From NCBI GenBank assembly GCA_016291435.1, contig JAEEXH010000012.1, positions 1 to 47,493 on the forward strand: DNA of 47,493 nucleotides, given 5' to 3'. The first letter of the stretch is position 1; the number at the start of each line of letters is the position of its first letter. A program made the position numbers and the translations under genes. The DNA comes from Oscillospiraceae bacterium (GTDB taxonomy: Bacteria; Bacillota; Clostridia; Oscillospirales; Ruminococcaceae). This document shows positions 33,918 through 41,040 of the stretch, one piece after another. The notes beneath the pieces were generated by a model. That model did not search any database. It was not told the DNA's origin and saw only the letters and a list, made by a program, of their open reading frames with translations.

Positions 33918-34661
33918 TCACCTGATATCGTAGTAGAACTGATTTGCGGCATCGCGGTCTTTCCCCGTGAAAATGCGCTTTGTGAGCTGCCTGTTTTTCA
34001 GCAGATACCAGTCGCCGAGCGCGTCGAATTTGCGTGCGGATGTGACGATGTGCGACCGTTTCAGCGTGCCGTATTTCTTGTGCAGCGCCTTGCCGTATCT
34101 GCACAGGCGCTCTGCAAAGTCCATATCCTCCATGCTGACGAGCTTTGGGTCAAAGCCGCCGATGCGGTCATAATCCGCCTTTTTGCACCAGAACATCCCG
34201 CCGGAGAGAAACGCGCCTGCCCGGATCATGCGCGGGAGCAGATGCAGGAGAATATATGCGCCGGAGCAGGCGATGCCGGGCGACATGCGCTCAAATTTCG
34301 GATTTGCCCCGCCGCCGATGTATTTCTTTGAAGCGAGCTTCTCGCGGATCTCGCAGAGCGCATGCTCTGTCATCACGCTGTCCGCGTCGATTGTGACAAG
34401 AATCTCGCCTTCTGCCGCTTTTGCGCCTGCATTGCGGATGCGGCTGATGTGGCGGTCGTCATTTTCAATCACAAGTGCGCCGTAGCGCTTTGCAATCTGC
34501 GCGGTGCGGTCTGTGCAGCGGTTCGCGACCACGATGATCTGCACGCGGTCGGGTGCTGCATGCTTTGCCGCTTTGCAGATTCCGCGCAGGCATTTATCAA
34601 TGTAGGCTTCTTCGTTGTGTGCGGGAATCACAACGGAAAATTTGTAAGCTGTCCGTTCCAT
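33918..34661 (-). CDS. Family 2 glycosyltransferase inside the riboflavin operon
   Basis: The 247-residue protein has GT-A features: FSVVIPAHNEEAYIDKCL at the start, IVVANRCTDRTAQIA, the metal-binding TIDADSVM (DxD), and a later MEDMDFAERL acceptor/catalytic motif. No membrane segment is obvious except a weak one near IACSGAYILLHLLP. It lies nine bases after ribE with a GAGGTGA ribosome site and would be transcribed under the FMN riboswitch. The acceptor is unknown; nothing links it to riboflavin chemistry, so it may be a passenger gene. Confidence 0.9.
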   Translation of the reverse strand: MERTAYKFSVVIPAHNEEAYIDKCLRGICKAAKHAAPDRVQIIVVANRCTDRTAQIAKRYGALVIENDDRHISRIRNAGAKAAEGEILVTIDADSVMTEHALCEIREKLASKKYIGGGANPKFERMSPGIACSGAYILLHLLPRMIRAGAFLSGGMFWCKKADYDRIGGFDPKLVSMEDMDFAERLCRYGKALHKKYGTLKRSHIVTSARKFDALGDWYLLKNRQLTKRIFTGKDRDAANQFYYDIR

Positions 34662-34670
34662 GCTGTCACC

Positions 34671-35312
34671 TCACAGAAAGCCGTGTTCTGCCAGAAATCC
34701 TCGGCTGATGCCGCCTGTACCGCCGGCACCGCCTGCGAGTTTTTCAACATACTTTGCAACAATGTCGCATTCGAGATTGACCGTATCGCCGGGCTTGCGC
34801 GTGAGCAGTGTGGTCTTCGCGCCGGTGTGCGGAATGACGGACACCGCGAAATCCTGCGCTGTCACCCTGGCGACCGTGAGGCTGATGCCGTCGATTGCGA
34901 CAGAGCCCTTCTCAACGATATATCTGAGCAGCGCGCTGTCTGCCGCGACCGTCACCCAGACGGCGTTGTCCTCGCGTTTCAGCGATTTCACCGTGCCTGT
35001 CCCGTCGATATGCCCCGAGACGATATGCCCGCCGAACCTGCCGTTTGCCGGCATTGCGCGTTCGAGGTTCACGCGGCTGCCGGGGCTGAGCTTCCCGAGA
35101 TTTGTGCGGCGCATGGTCTCCGGCATGACATCCGCAGAGAACTGCTTTGCGTGAAATTCACAGACAGTCAGGCATGTGCCGTTTACTGCAATGCTGTCGC
35201 CGATGTGAACATCCGTGAGGATTTTTTCTGCGGCAACCGTCAGCACGCAGGATGCTGCACCCATGCGGATCTGCTGCACCTCGCCGACCTCCTCAATGAT
35301 GCCGGTAAACAT
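34671..35312 (-). CDS. ribE: Riboflavin synthase, alpha chain
   Basis: The 213-residue protein shows the duplicated lumazine-binding fold: MFTGIIEEVGEV, then SIAVNGTCLTV and GGHIVSGHIDGTG in the first half, and SVAIDGISLTVARV with a second barrel in the second half. The C-terminus carries an unusual Gly-rich tail (LAGGAGGTGGISRG). It dismutates two lumazines into riboflavin and a recycled pyrimidine. It starts one base after the ribD stop; the ribosome site GAGGTGA lies inside ribD. Confidence 0.97.
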   Translation of the reverse strand: MFTGIIEEVGEVQQIRMGAASCVLTVAAEKILTDVHIGDSIAVNGTCLTVCEFHAKQFSADVMPETMRRTNLGKLSPGSRVNLERAMPANGRFGGHIVSGHIDGTGTVKSLKREDNAVWVTVAADSALLRYIVEKGSVAIDGISLTVARVTAQDFAVSVIPHTGAKTTLLTRKPGDTVNLECDIVAKYVEKLAGGAGGTGGISRGFLAEHGFL

Positions 35313-35313
35313 C

Positions 35314-36402
35314 TCAGATCACCTCATATTCCAGTAAAATATCACTGCCGAAGCGTGTGATTTCCGGCTCCGAGAGACGGTAAGCCTCCGCGATTTCGGC
35401 AACACCCGTGCCGCCGACCGCGGTTTTGGCAGTCTTTCCGCCGAAGATCATCGGTGCCATGTAGATCTGCACCGCCTGCACGATACCGGCTCTGAGCGCG
35501 GCTTCATGGATCTCCGCGCCGCCTTCGATCAGCACGCTGTCGAGCTTCATTTCGCCGAGCTTCTGCATGAGCATCCGCAAGTCGGCATGTCCGGTTTCGT
35601 CCTCACAGACGGGGATGATCTGCACGCCCGCATTCCGGAGCGCCGCCTGCTTTGCGGGATCTCCGCCGCATGCCGCGATATAGGTCGGAATCTCCTTTGC
35701 CGTTCTGACAAGCCTGCAATCGAGCGGAATGCGCAGATGCGTGTCGCAGACAATGCGCACGGGATTGCTGGGCTGCTCTGTGCGGCAGGTAAGGCTCGGG
35801 TCATCCGCGAGCACGGTGCCGATCCCGCAGAGGATCGCCGCACAGCGCTTTCTCGTTTCATGCGTATGCGCACGCGACAGCTCATTCGTGATCCACTGCG
35901 ATGCCCCCGTGCGGGTCGCGGTCTTGCCGTCCGCGGTCATGGCGGTTTTCAGGATGCAGTAGGGCATGCCGGTCGTGATATAGTGAAAGAAAATACGGTT
36001 CATGCGGTCGCATTCCGCCTTGCAGAGCCCTGTCTCGACCGCGATGCCCGCTTCACGGAGCTTCTGCAAGCCCTTTCCCGCGACAAGCGGGTTCGGGTCA
36101 TCCGAGCCGACATAGACCCTGCGGATGCCTGCCGCGATAACAGCTTCCGTGCAGGGGGGATTCTTCCCGTAATGGCAGCAGGGCTCCAGCGTGACATACA
36201 TTTCTGCGCCGTGCGGGTCCTCCGTGCAGTTTGCGAGGGCATTGCGCTCCGCGTGCGGCGTGCCGTATTTCATGTGATACCCTTCGCCGATGATCCGCCC
36301 GTCCCGGACGATCACCGCGCCGACCAGCGGGTTCGGATTGACAAAACCGCTGCCCTGCTTTGCCAGCGCGATTGCGCGCCGCATGTAGTCTTCGTGTGTC
36401 AT
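35314..36402 (-). CDS. ribD: Bifunctional riboflavin deaminase/reductase
   Basis: The 362-residue protein has an N-terminal cytidine-deaminase-like zinc domain (TPHAERNAL; LEPCCHYGKNPPC) and a C-terminal reductase domain (LKTAMTADGKTATRTG, then LIEGGAEIHEAALR). It catalyses the second and third steps of riboflavin synthesis from the GTP branch. It is the first gene after the FMN riboswitch. Its ribosome site GCGGAGG sits immediately after the riboswitch terminator. Confidence 0.97.
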   Translation of the reverse strand: MTHEDYMRRAIALAKQGSGFVNPNPLVGAVIVRDGRIIGEGYHMKYGTPHAERNALANCTEDPHGAEMYVTLEPCCHYGKNPPCTEAVIAAGIRRVYVGSDDPNPLVAGKGLQKLREAGIAVETGLCKAECDRMNRIFFHYITTGMPYCILKTAMTADGKTATRTGASQWITNELSRAHTHETRKRCAAILCGIGTVLADDPSLTCRTEQPSNPVRIVCDTHLRIPLDCRLVRTAKEIPTYIAACGGDPAKQAALRNAGVQIIPVCEDETGHADLRMLMQKLGEMKLDSVLIEGGAEIHEAALRAGIVQAVQIYMAPMIFGGKTAKTAVGGTGVAEIAEAYRLSEPEITRFGSDILLEYEVI

Positions 36403-36414
36403 GGCAACCTCCGC

Positions 36415-36450
36415 AAAAAAAGCTGCTCCGAGTGTACTTCGGGGCAGCTT
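36415..36450 (-). terminator. Riboswitch-controlled terminator in the ribD leader
   Basis: AAGCTGCCCCGA and TCGGAGCAGCTT (one G-T pair) form a 12-base stem followed by a T-run, between the FMN aptamer and the ribD start. When FMN is bound, transcription should stop here. Confidence 0.88.
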
Positions 36451-36476
36451 CGCATATCTTCATATGTGAATGCATC

Positions 36477-36605
36477 AATCTTCTCCCATCCGGACTTTAC
36501 CGTCGGTGCCGGAATCTCACCGGCTCAGCCTTGCGGCTCACGGACTCGGCATCCTGTTAGAATGCGCTCACCGTCGGTTATGAATTACACATACCCCGAA
36601 GGATT
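36477..36605 (-). promoter_or_regulatory. FMN riboswitch (RFN element)
   Basis: The minus strand carries the conserved RFN blocks in order: CCTTCGGGG at the 5' side, ACCGACGGTGAG, GTCCGTGAGCC, CCGGTGAGATTCCGG, CACCGACGGTAAAGTCCGGA and TGGGAGAAGATT closing the first stem. It senses FMN and lowers expression of the riboflavin operon, here from ribD through the downstream glycosyltransferase, HAD, SUKH and GNAT genes. Confidence 0.96.
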
Positions 36606-36614
36606 GACAGGTAT

Positions 36615-36643
36615 ATTATACCGCAAATCGGCAGATTTGTCAA
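36615..36643 (-). promoter_or_regulatory. Promoter of the riboflavin operon
   Basis: TTGACA (36638-36643) and TATAAT (36615-36620) are 17 bases apart on the minus strand, a perfect consensus directly upstream of the riboswitch. Confidence 0.92.
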
Positions 36644-36672
36644 GAGCAGGTTCACTTATGTGTGATTCACCA

Positions 36673-36701
36673 TTGCATTTTTTGAGATTCTATGATATAA
36701 T
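36673..36701 (+). promoter_or_regulatory. Promoter of the Xer recombinase operon
   Basis: TTGCAT (36673-36678) and TATAAT (36696-36701) are 17 bases apart; the gene starts about 30 bases further on. Confidence 0.78.
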
Positions 36702-36729
36702 AGGGGGCAGAATGAAGAGGTGATGCAGC

Positions 36730-37728
36730 ATGGAGATCGACCGCAGTCTGAATCCCATGTATCTGAATGATTATCTCACATATCTCGATGTGATCCGCGG
36801 GCGTGCGCAGCGCACGGTCACGGAGTATTACCGCGATGTCGTGCTCTTTCTCCGCTGGCTGCACTGCACGCGGGGCAAACACCCGCTGGACGGCATGGAG
36901 GAGCTGGAGCTCAAGGAGATTCCGTTTTCCGATGTGGAATCGGTGTCGGTCTCTGTGCTCTATGATTATATTCGTTATCTGCGCGATACCCGCGGGAATA
37001 CGGCGCGCTCCGTTTCGCGCCGTCTCAGCGCCGTGCGGAGCTTTTACCGCTATCTGACCAAGACACGGGGTATGCTGCAAAATGACCCCTGCCAGAATCT
37101 TGAGCTCCCGACGGTCAAAAAGGCGCTCCCGCGTTTCCTGACCCTTGCCGAAAGCAAGCGTATGCTGGAGACCGTCGAGGAAGCGCCCTCTGCGGATGCA
37201 CTGCGCGATTACTGCATTGTGACGCTGTTTCTGAACTGCGGCTTCCGTCTGAGCGAGCTGGTCGGCATGAATGTCGGCGATGTGGATTTCTTCGACCGGC
37301 AGGTGCGCGTGCTCGGAAAGGGCAGCAAGGAGCGCATCGTCTATCTCAATGACGCATGCCTTTCTGCGCTGCACGAATACATCGGTTCGCGGGAGAATCC
37401 GCCGGCAGAGCCGCATGCGCTGTTTCTCTCGCGCAATCACAGGCGCATCAGCAAGCGCAGAGTGCAGCAGATCGTCGAGAATGCGCTCACGGGCGCAGGC
37501 CTTGCCGGGCGCGGGCTTTCGACGCACAAACTCCGCCATACCGCCGCAACGCTCATGTATCAGCACGGCGATGTGGATACGCTGACGCTCAAGGAGATCC
37601 TCGGGCATCAGTCGATTGCGACGACTGAGATCTACACGCATCTGTCCAGCCAGCAGCGGCAGGATGCCGTGGACAGCAACCCGCTCGCAGGTGAGCGGCG
37701 GCACAGCGATGCCCCGAAGAAAAAGTAA
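36730..37728 (+). CDS. Tyrosine recombinase of the XerC/XerD type
   Basis: The 332-residue protein has an N-terminal core-binding (SAM-like) domain (residues about 10-115) and a catalytic domain with all tyrosine-recombinase residues: Arg in CGFRLSELVG, Lys in VLGKGSKERIVYL, HKLRHTAATLM (His/Arg), LGHQSI and the nucleophile in TEIYTHLSS. No phage or integrative element surrounds it and no attachment site is seen, so a housekeeping role in resolving chromosome dimers is most likely. The ribosome site is GAGGTGA. It leads an operon with a membrane protein, ymdB and spoVS. Confidence 0.92.
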   Translation: MEIDRSLNPMYLNDYLTYLDVIRGRAQRTVTEYYRDVVLFLRWLHCTRGKHPLDGMEELELKEIPFSDVESVSVSVLYDYIRYLRDTRGNTARSVSRRLSAVRSFYRYLTKTRGMLQNDPCQNLELPTVKKALPRFLTLAESKRMLETVEEAPSADALRDYCIVTLFLNCGFRLSELVGMNVGDVDFFDRQVRVLGKGSKERIVYLNDACLSALHEYIGSRENPPAEPHALFLSRNHRRISKRRVQQIVENALTGAGLAGRGLSTHKLRHTAATLMYQHGDVDTLTLKEILGHQSIATTEIYTHLSSQQRQDAVDSNPLAGERRHSDAPKKK

Positions 37729-37770
37729 TACACAGGCGGCAGTCTGTGCAGATAAGGAGAGACTTTATAT

Positions 37771-38217
37771 ATGGAACGCAAGGAAATACTCATTGTGATC
37801 GCGGTGTGTGCAGCAGTCTGCCTGCTGATTGCGGGCATGCGGTCAGTGTTCGGCGCACCGGAGGATTCCTCCGATACCGGATCCTCCCTTCAGACAACAG
37901 CCTCGCATCTGACGTCCTCGACCGATTACTGGGACAAGATCCGGCAGGAGACCGAGACCACGGCTGCTCTGACGGATGAATACGGCAACCCGGTCGTGAC
38001 CGACAGCACCGGGGATGCATCTGCGCCTGTGACGGGTGAGAACAATGTTCCGGCTGACCCGGCGGCTTCTTCGCCCGATGTCACCACGGATCAGACAGGC
38101 ATCAACTATTCGCCGATTACCGGGGAAGCCGGAAGCAATGTGCAGACCGAATTGCAGACAGAGCCGACTTCGGCGGCAGTGCAGAGCAGCAGCCGCTATG
38201 TGATCCGCATTGAGTGA
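37771..38217 (+). CDS. Small membrane-anchored protein with disordered outer region
   Basis: The 148-residue protein has one N-terminal membrane helix (ILIVIAVCAAVCLLIAGM near 6-23). The remaining 120 residues are low-complexity, rich in Thr, Ser, Asp and Gly, and end in RYVIRIE. I do not recognise it. It is preceded by AAGGAG and sits between the Xer gene and ymdB, 15 bases before the latter. A link to the cell envelope or division is possible from its neighbours only. Confidence 0.7.
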   Translation: MERKEILIVIAVCAAVCLLIAGMRSVFGAPEDSSDTGSSLQTTASHLTSSTDYWDKIRQETETTAALTDEYGNPVVTDSTGDASAPVTGENNVPADPAASSPDVTTDQTGINYSPITGEAGSNVQTELQTEPTSAAVQSSSRYVIRIE

Positions 38218-38232
38218 CGGAGGCGCCTGCTG

Positions 38233-39015
38233 ATGAAGCTTCTGATGTTCGGAGATGTGGTCGGTGAGGCGGGATGTGCAGCCTTCTGCAAATTTGCCCC
38301 CCGTCTGCGGCAGCAGTACGGCGCCGATCTGATTTTGGTCAACGGCGAAAATTCCGCGAAGGGCAACGGCATCACGCCGGAATCTGCGGAGCGGCTCTTC
38401 ACCGCCGGCGCCGATGTCATCACCACAGGCAATCACTGCTTCCGCAGAAAGTGCGATGTGCTCTATGACAATCCGCGCGTGCTGCGTCCGGCGAATTTCC
38501 CGGAAGGTGCCCCGGGCAGCGGAGTCTTTCTGCTCGACGGCGGCGCCTATACGCTTGCTGTGGTGAACCTGATGGGCACTGCCTACATGGAGCCGATCGA
38601 CAATCCCTTTTCGGTGATCGACACGCTCCTTCCGACGCTCGGCACAAAGAATGTATTTATCGATTTTCATGCAGAGGCGACTGCCGAAAAGCGTGCAATG
38701 GGATATTATCTCTCCGGGCGCGTCTCTGCGGTGATCGGTACACATACACATGTGCAGACCGCCGATGAGGAAATCATCGACGGGCACACGGCCTATCTCA
38801 CGGATGCGGGCATGGTCGGTCCCGAGCGCTCGGTGCTCGGTGTCTGTGCAGAGCAGGCGATCCGGAAGCAGCGTCTGCATCTCCCGGTGACATTCACCGA
38901 AGCAGAGCCGCCCTGCATGATCTGCGGCGTCTGCATCTCGCTCGATACGCGGACGGGCAAAGCACAGTCGGTTGCGCGTATTTTTCTCCGTGAGAGCAAA
39001 GAGCAGGAAAACTGA
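38233..39015 (+). CDS. ymdB: YmdB-family metallophosphoesterase
   Basis: The 260-residue protein matches the TIGR00282/YmdB family: MLFGDVVGEAG-type start (here LLMFGDVVGEAG), VNGENSAKGNGI, VITTGNH, RPANFP, FIDFHAEATAEK, and the double-His IGTHTHVQTAD. YmdB is known in Bacillus as a phosphodiesterase influencing biofilm and sporulation decisions. The segment after GNH is CFRRKC, where most members have an aromatic-acidic pair; the metal ligands are kept. It shares an operon with spoVS, a common arrangement. Confidence 0.93.
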   Translation: MKLLMFGDVVGEAGCAAFCKFAPRLRQQYGADLILVNGENSAKGNGITPESAERLFTAGADVITTGNHCFRRKCDVLYDNPRVLRPANFPEGAPGSGVFLLDGGAYTLAVVNLMGTAYMEPIDNPFSVIDTLLPTLGTKNVFIDFHAEATAEKRAMGYYLSGRVSAVIGTHTHVQTADEEIIDGHTAYLTDAGMVGPERSVLGVCAEQAIRKQRLHLPVTFTEAEPPCMICGVCISLDTRTGKAQSVARIFLRESKEQEN

Positions 39016-39061
39016 CTGCGGACATCTCCGCAGATTTGCGTTTATGAAAAAGGAGGAAGCT

Positions 39062-39328
39062 ATGGATATTCTGCGTGTTTCATCAAGATCCAATCCGAAT
39101 TCGGTGGCGGGAGCGATTGTGGGCGTGATCCGCGCACAGGGTGAGGTCGAGCTCCAGGCAATCGGCGCAGGCGCCGTGAATCAGGCGGTCAAGGCGATCG
39201 CGATTGCGCGGGGCTATGCTGCGCCGTTTGATCTCGATCTGATCTGCATTCCGGAGTTTGCACTTGCGGAGATCCGTGACGAGGAGAAAACCGTGATGCG
39301 GTTCATTGTGCAGACAAAATCGCTGTGA
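39062..39328 (+). CDS. spoVS: Stage V sporulation protein S
   Basis: The 88-residue protein starts at 39062 after AAGGAGG. The sequence (LRVSSRSNPNSVAGAIVGVI near 4-23; QAIGAGAVNQAVKAIAIARG; FIVQTKS) is a full-length SpoVS, a small nucleic-acid-binding protein of the Alba-like fold needed for sporulation in Bacillus. It is kept in many Clostridia, including ones not known to sporulate, so its presence does not prove sporulation. It ends the Xer-ymdB operon. Confidence 0.96.
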   Translation: MDILRVSSRSNPNSVAGAIVGVIRAQGEVELQAIGAGAVNQAVKAIAIARGYAAPFDLDLICIPEFALAEIRDEEKTVMRFIVQTKSL

Positions 39329-39335
39329 TTCGGGA

Positions 39336-39363
39336 GCCGCCGGTGCTGTTTTGTACCGGCGGC
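39336..39363 (+). terminator. Terminator after spoVS
   Basis: GCCGCCGGT (39336-39344) pairs with ACCGGCGGC (39355-39363), followed by ATTTTTA. It lies eight bases past the stop codon. Confidence 0.9.
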
Positions 39364-39458
39364 ATTTTTACGCAAATTATCAGGACATTTTCATCACGCT
39401 GCGGTATAATGGAATCATACAGAGGAGCATGCTGATTCTGTGAGAAGGGAGGGCACAA

Positions 39459-40238
39459 ATGAAGGACTTTTACATCTTTGCGGAATCGCTCGGCTACATT
39501 GAAACGCGGCTGCACGCGGAATATGCAGAGCCGCCGACGCAGGAGGAAATTGCGCGGCACTGCGGCTGCTCGGTTTCTGCACTGCAAAAAATGTGGAAAT
39601 ACTGCACGCAGCAGGGCGTCATGCACTATATCCGCCGGCGCTGTCTGACGCTGGCTGCGCGTGAGCTGACTGCCGGTGTATCCGTGCTGGATACCGCTGT
39701 CCGATTCGGTTACGGGTCGGGAGAGGCCTTCGCCCGGGCGTTTGCGGCGCTCTGGGGCATCCCTCCGTCTGAATTTGCCGGATCGCGGAGCTTCACGGAG
39801 ATGTATCCGCCGATCATCGACCAAGGAGGTATCATTATGCGTGTGAAATTTGACCTGACTGCACTTTATGAAAAGCTCGCGGATCAGACAGGCACTTACA
39901 TTGTCTGCTTTGACATCCGCAATCTGATGGTGATGAACGAGACACAGAGCAGAGCGCTCGGCGATGCCGTGATCCGTGCATGTGTCGAGCGGATCGACAG
40001 AGCGCTCAGCGGAGACATGTTTGCGTTCCGTATCGGCGGCGACGAATTTGCAGTTGTGACAGGCTTCCGCGAGATCACGGAAGCAGAGGCATTTGAGCGG
40101 AAGGTCACCGCAGAGAACGATCAGACCGTCACGCTGGACGGAGAAACGGCACAGGTTTATCTGCACAGCGGCATCATGCGCTGGGAGGGGAGCAGCGGCG
40201 ATTTCTTCGAGGATTTCCAGCAGACCATCGTCAGATAA
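39459..40238 (+). CDS. AraC-type DNA-binding domain fused to a short GGDEF domain
   Basis: The 259-residue protein starts after GGGAGG. Residues about 1-110 form an AraC/XylS-type double helix-turn-helix: EEIARHCGCSVSALQKMWKY, then VLDTAVRFGYGSGEAFARAF and IPPSEF. Residues about 125-259 resemble a GGDEF domain: CFDIRNLMVMNETQSRALGD (metal and nucleotide site) and RIGGDEFAVVTG with the GGDEF signature intact. GGDEF domains make or bind cyclic di-GMP. The domain is shorter than usual, so it may bind nucleotide rather than catalyse. Its targets are unknown. Confidence 0.85.
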   Translation: MKDFYIFAESLGYIETRLHAEYAEPPTQEEIARHCGCSVSALQKMWKYCTQQGVMHYIRRRCLTLAARELTAGVSVLDTAVRFGYGSGEAFARAFAALWGIPPSEFAGSRSFTEMYPPIIDQGGIIMRVKFDLTALYEKLADQTGTYIVCFDIRNLMVMNETQSRALGDAVIRACVERIDRALSGDMFAFRIGGDEFAVVTGFREITEAEAFERKVTAENDQTVTLDGETAQVYLHSGIMRWEGSSGDFFEDFQQTIVR

Positions 40239-40246
40239 AACGGAAA

Positions 40247-40279
40247 GCCCCGTGCGGTTTCTGTGTGACCGCACGGGGC
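40247..40279. terminator. Bidirectional terminator between convergent genes
   Basis: GCCCCGTGCGGT (40247-40258) and its exact complement (40268-40279) form 12-base arms around a nine-base loop, between the AraC-GGDEF gene and the second GtrA gene. Confidence 0.85.
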
Positions 40280-40284
40280 GCTGC

Positions 40285-40809
40285 TTATTCTGCTTCGGTT
40301 TTGGATTGTTCTGCCTGTTCGCTGCCTTTTCTGAAGACCACGAGCTTGCTGAATACATAGTTGATCGCGAGAATAATGAACTGTGAAACGACTGTCATGA
40401 TATAATAACCTGTGTCGCCCCACTTGAAAATGACGGGCAGCTCCATCAGCGCAATCTCAAGGAAGAAGGAGACCAGACGCGCACCGTAGAAGGTGAGGAT
40501 CTCGTGGATGAGATCGCTGCGTTCCTTTGTCTCACTGTGGAAGACATATTTCTTGTTGACATAGAATGCGAAGGTCACACAGATGATCCAGGAGACCGTC
40601 GTCACGATGCCGTTTGCAAGCGGCCGGTCGGCAACATTGATCCCGGCAAGCCCGAAGAGATATTTGCCGATCCATTTTGTGATGATCGAAAGCAGGGTTG
40701 TCCATGCGCCGTAATAGCAGTAGCGCCAGATGCTTTCGTATTTATCCCAGAGCGCCCGGAGCGGCTTCGGGAGCAGCTTAATGACAAATTGCAGCAGTTT
40801 TTCCAGCAT
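40285..40809 (-). CDS. GtrA-family membrane protein (second copy)
   Basis: The start at 40809 follows AAAGGAAA. The 174-residue protein has four membrane segments typical of GtrA: WRYCYYGAWTTLLSIITKW, GIVTTVSWIICVTFAFYVNK followed by KYVFHS, FYGARLVSFFLEIALMELP and YYIMTVVSQFIILAINYVFS. It is longer than the copy at 22479-22904 and has an amphipathic N-terminal extension. The probable role is moving lipid-linked sugars or related polyprenyl lipids. It stands alone with its own promoter. Confidence 0.9.
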   Translation of the reverse strand: MLEKLLQFVIKLLPKPLRALWDKYESIWRYCYYGAWTTLLSIITKWIGKYLFGLAGINVADRPLANGIVTTVSWIICVTFAFYVNKKYVFHSETKERSDLIHEILTFYGARLVSFFLEIALMELPVIFKWGDTGYYIMTVVSQFIILAINYVFSKLVVFRKGSEQAEQSKTEAE

Positions 40810-40843
40810 GATTGCATTTCCTTTCCCTTTGTGATACCACACT

Positions 40844-40872
40844 ATTATAGCATATCTGCGAGAAAAATGCAA
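40844..40872 (-). promoter_or_regulatory. Promoter of the second GtrA gene
   Basis: TTGCAT (40867-40872) and TATAAT (40844-40849) are 17 bases apart on the minus strand. Confidence 0.8.
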
Positions 40873-41040
40873 CCCTTAGAATTCACACGGTTCTTTCGCC
40901 GCTTTTTCACATTTTTCGTCTGAACTTTCACAGAACCGCTTTCTTTCCAACAAATACCGATGGTATGATAAGACCATAGCAAGGGGGACAGCCCCCGACG
41001 CAGAACAGAATCTTACGACCTTCAGAAAGGAAGCGATCTT

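Noticed and set aside
36730..37728. Xer-type recombinase as the integrase of a mobile element
   Set aside because: There is no adjacent tRNA, attachment repeat, excisionase or phage gene, and its operon partners ymdB and spoVS are housekeeping genes.
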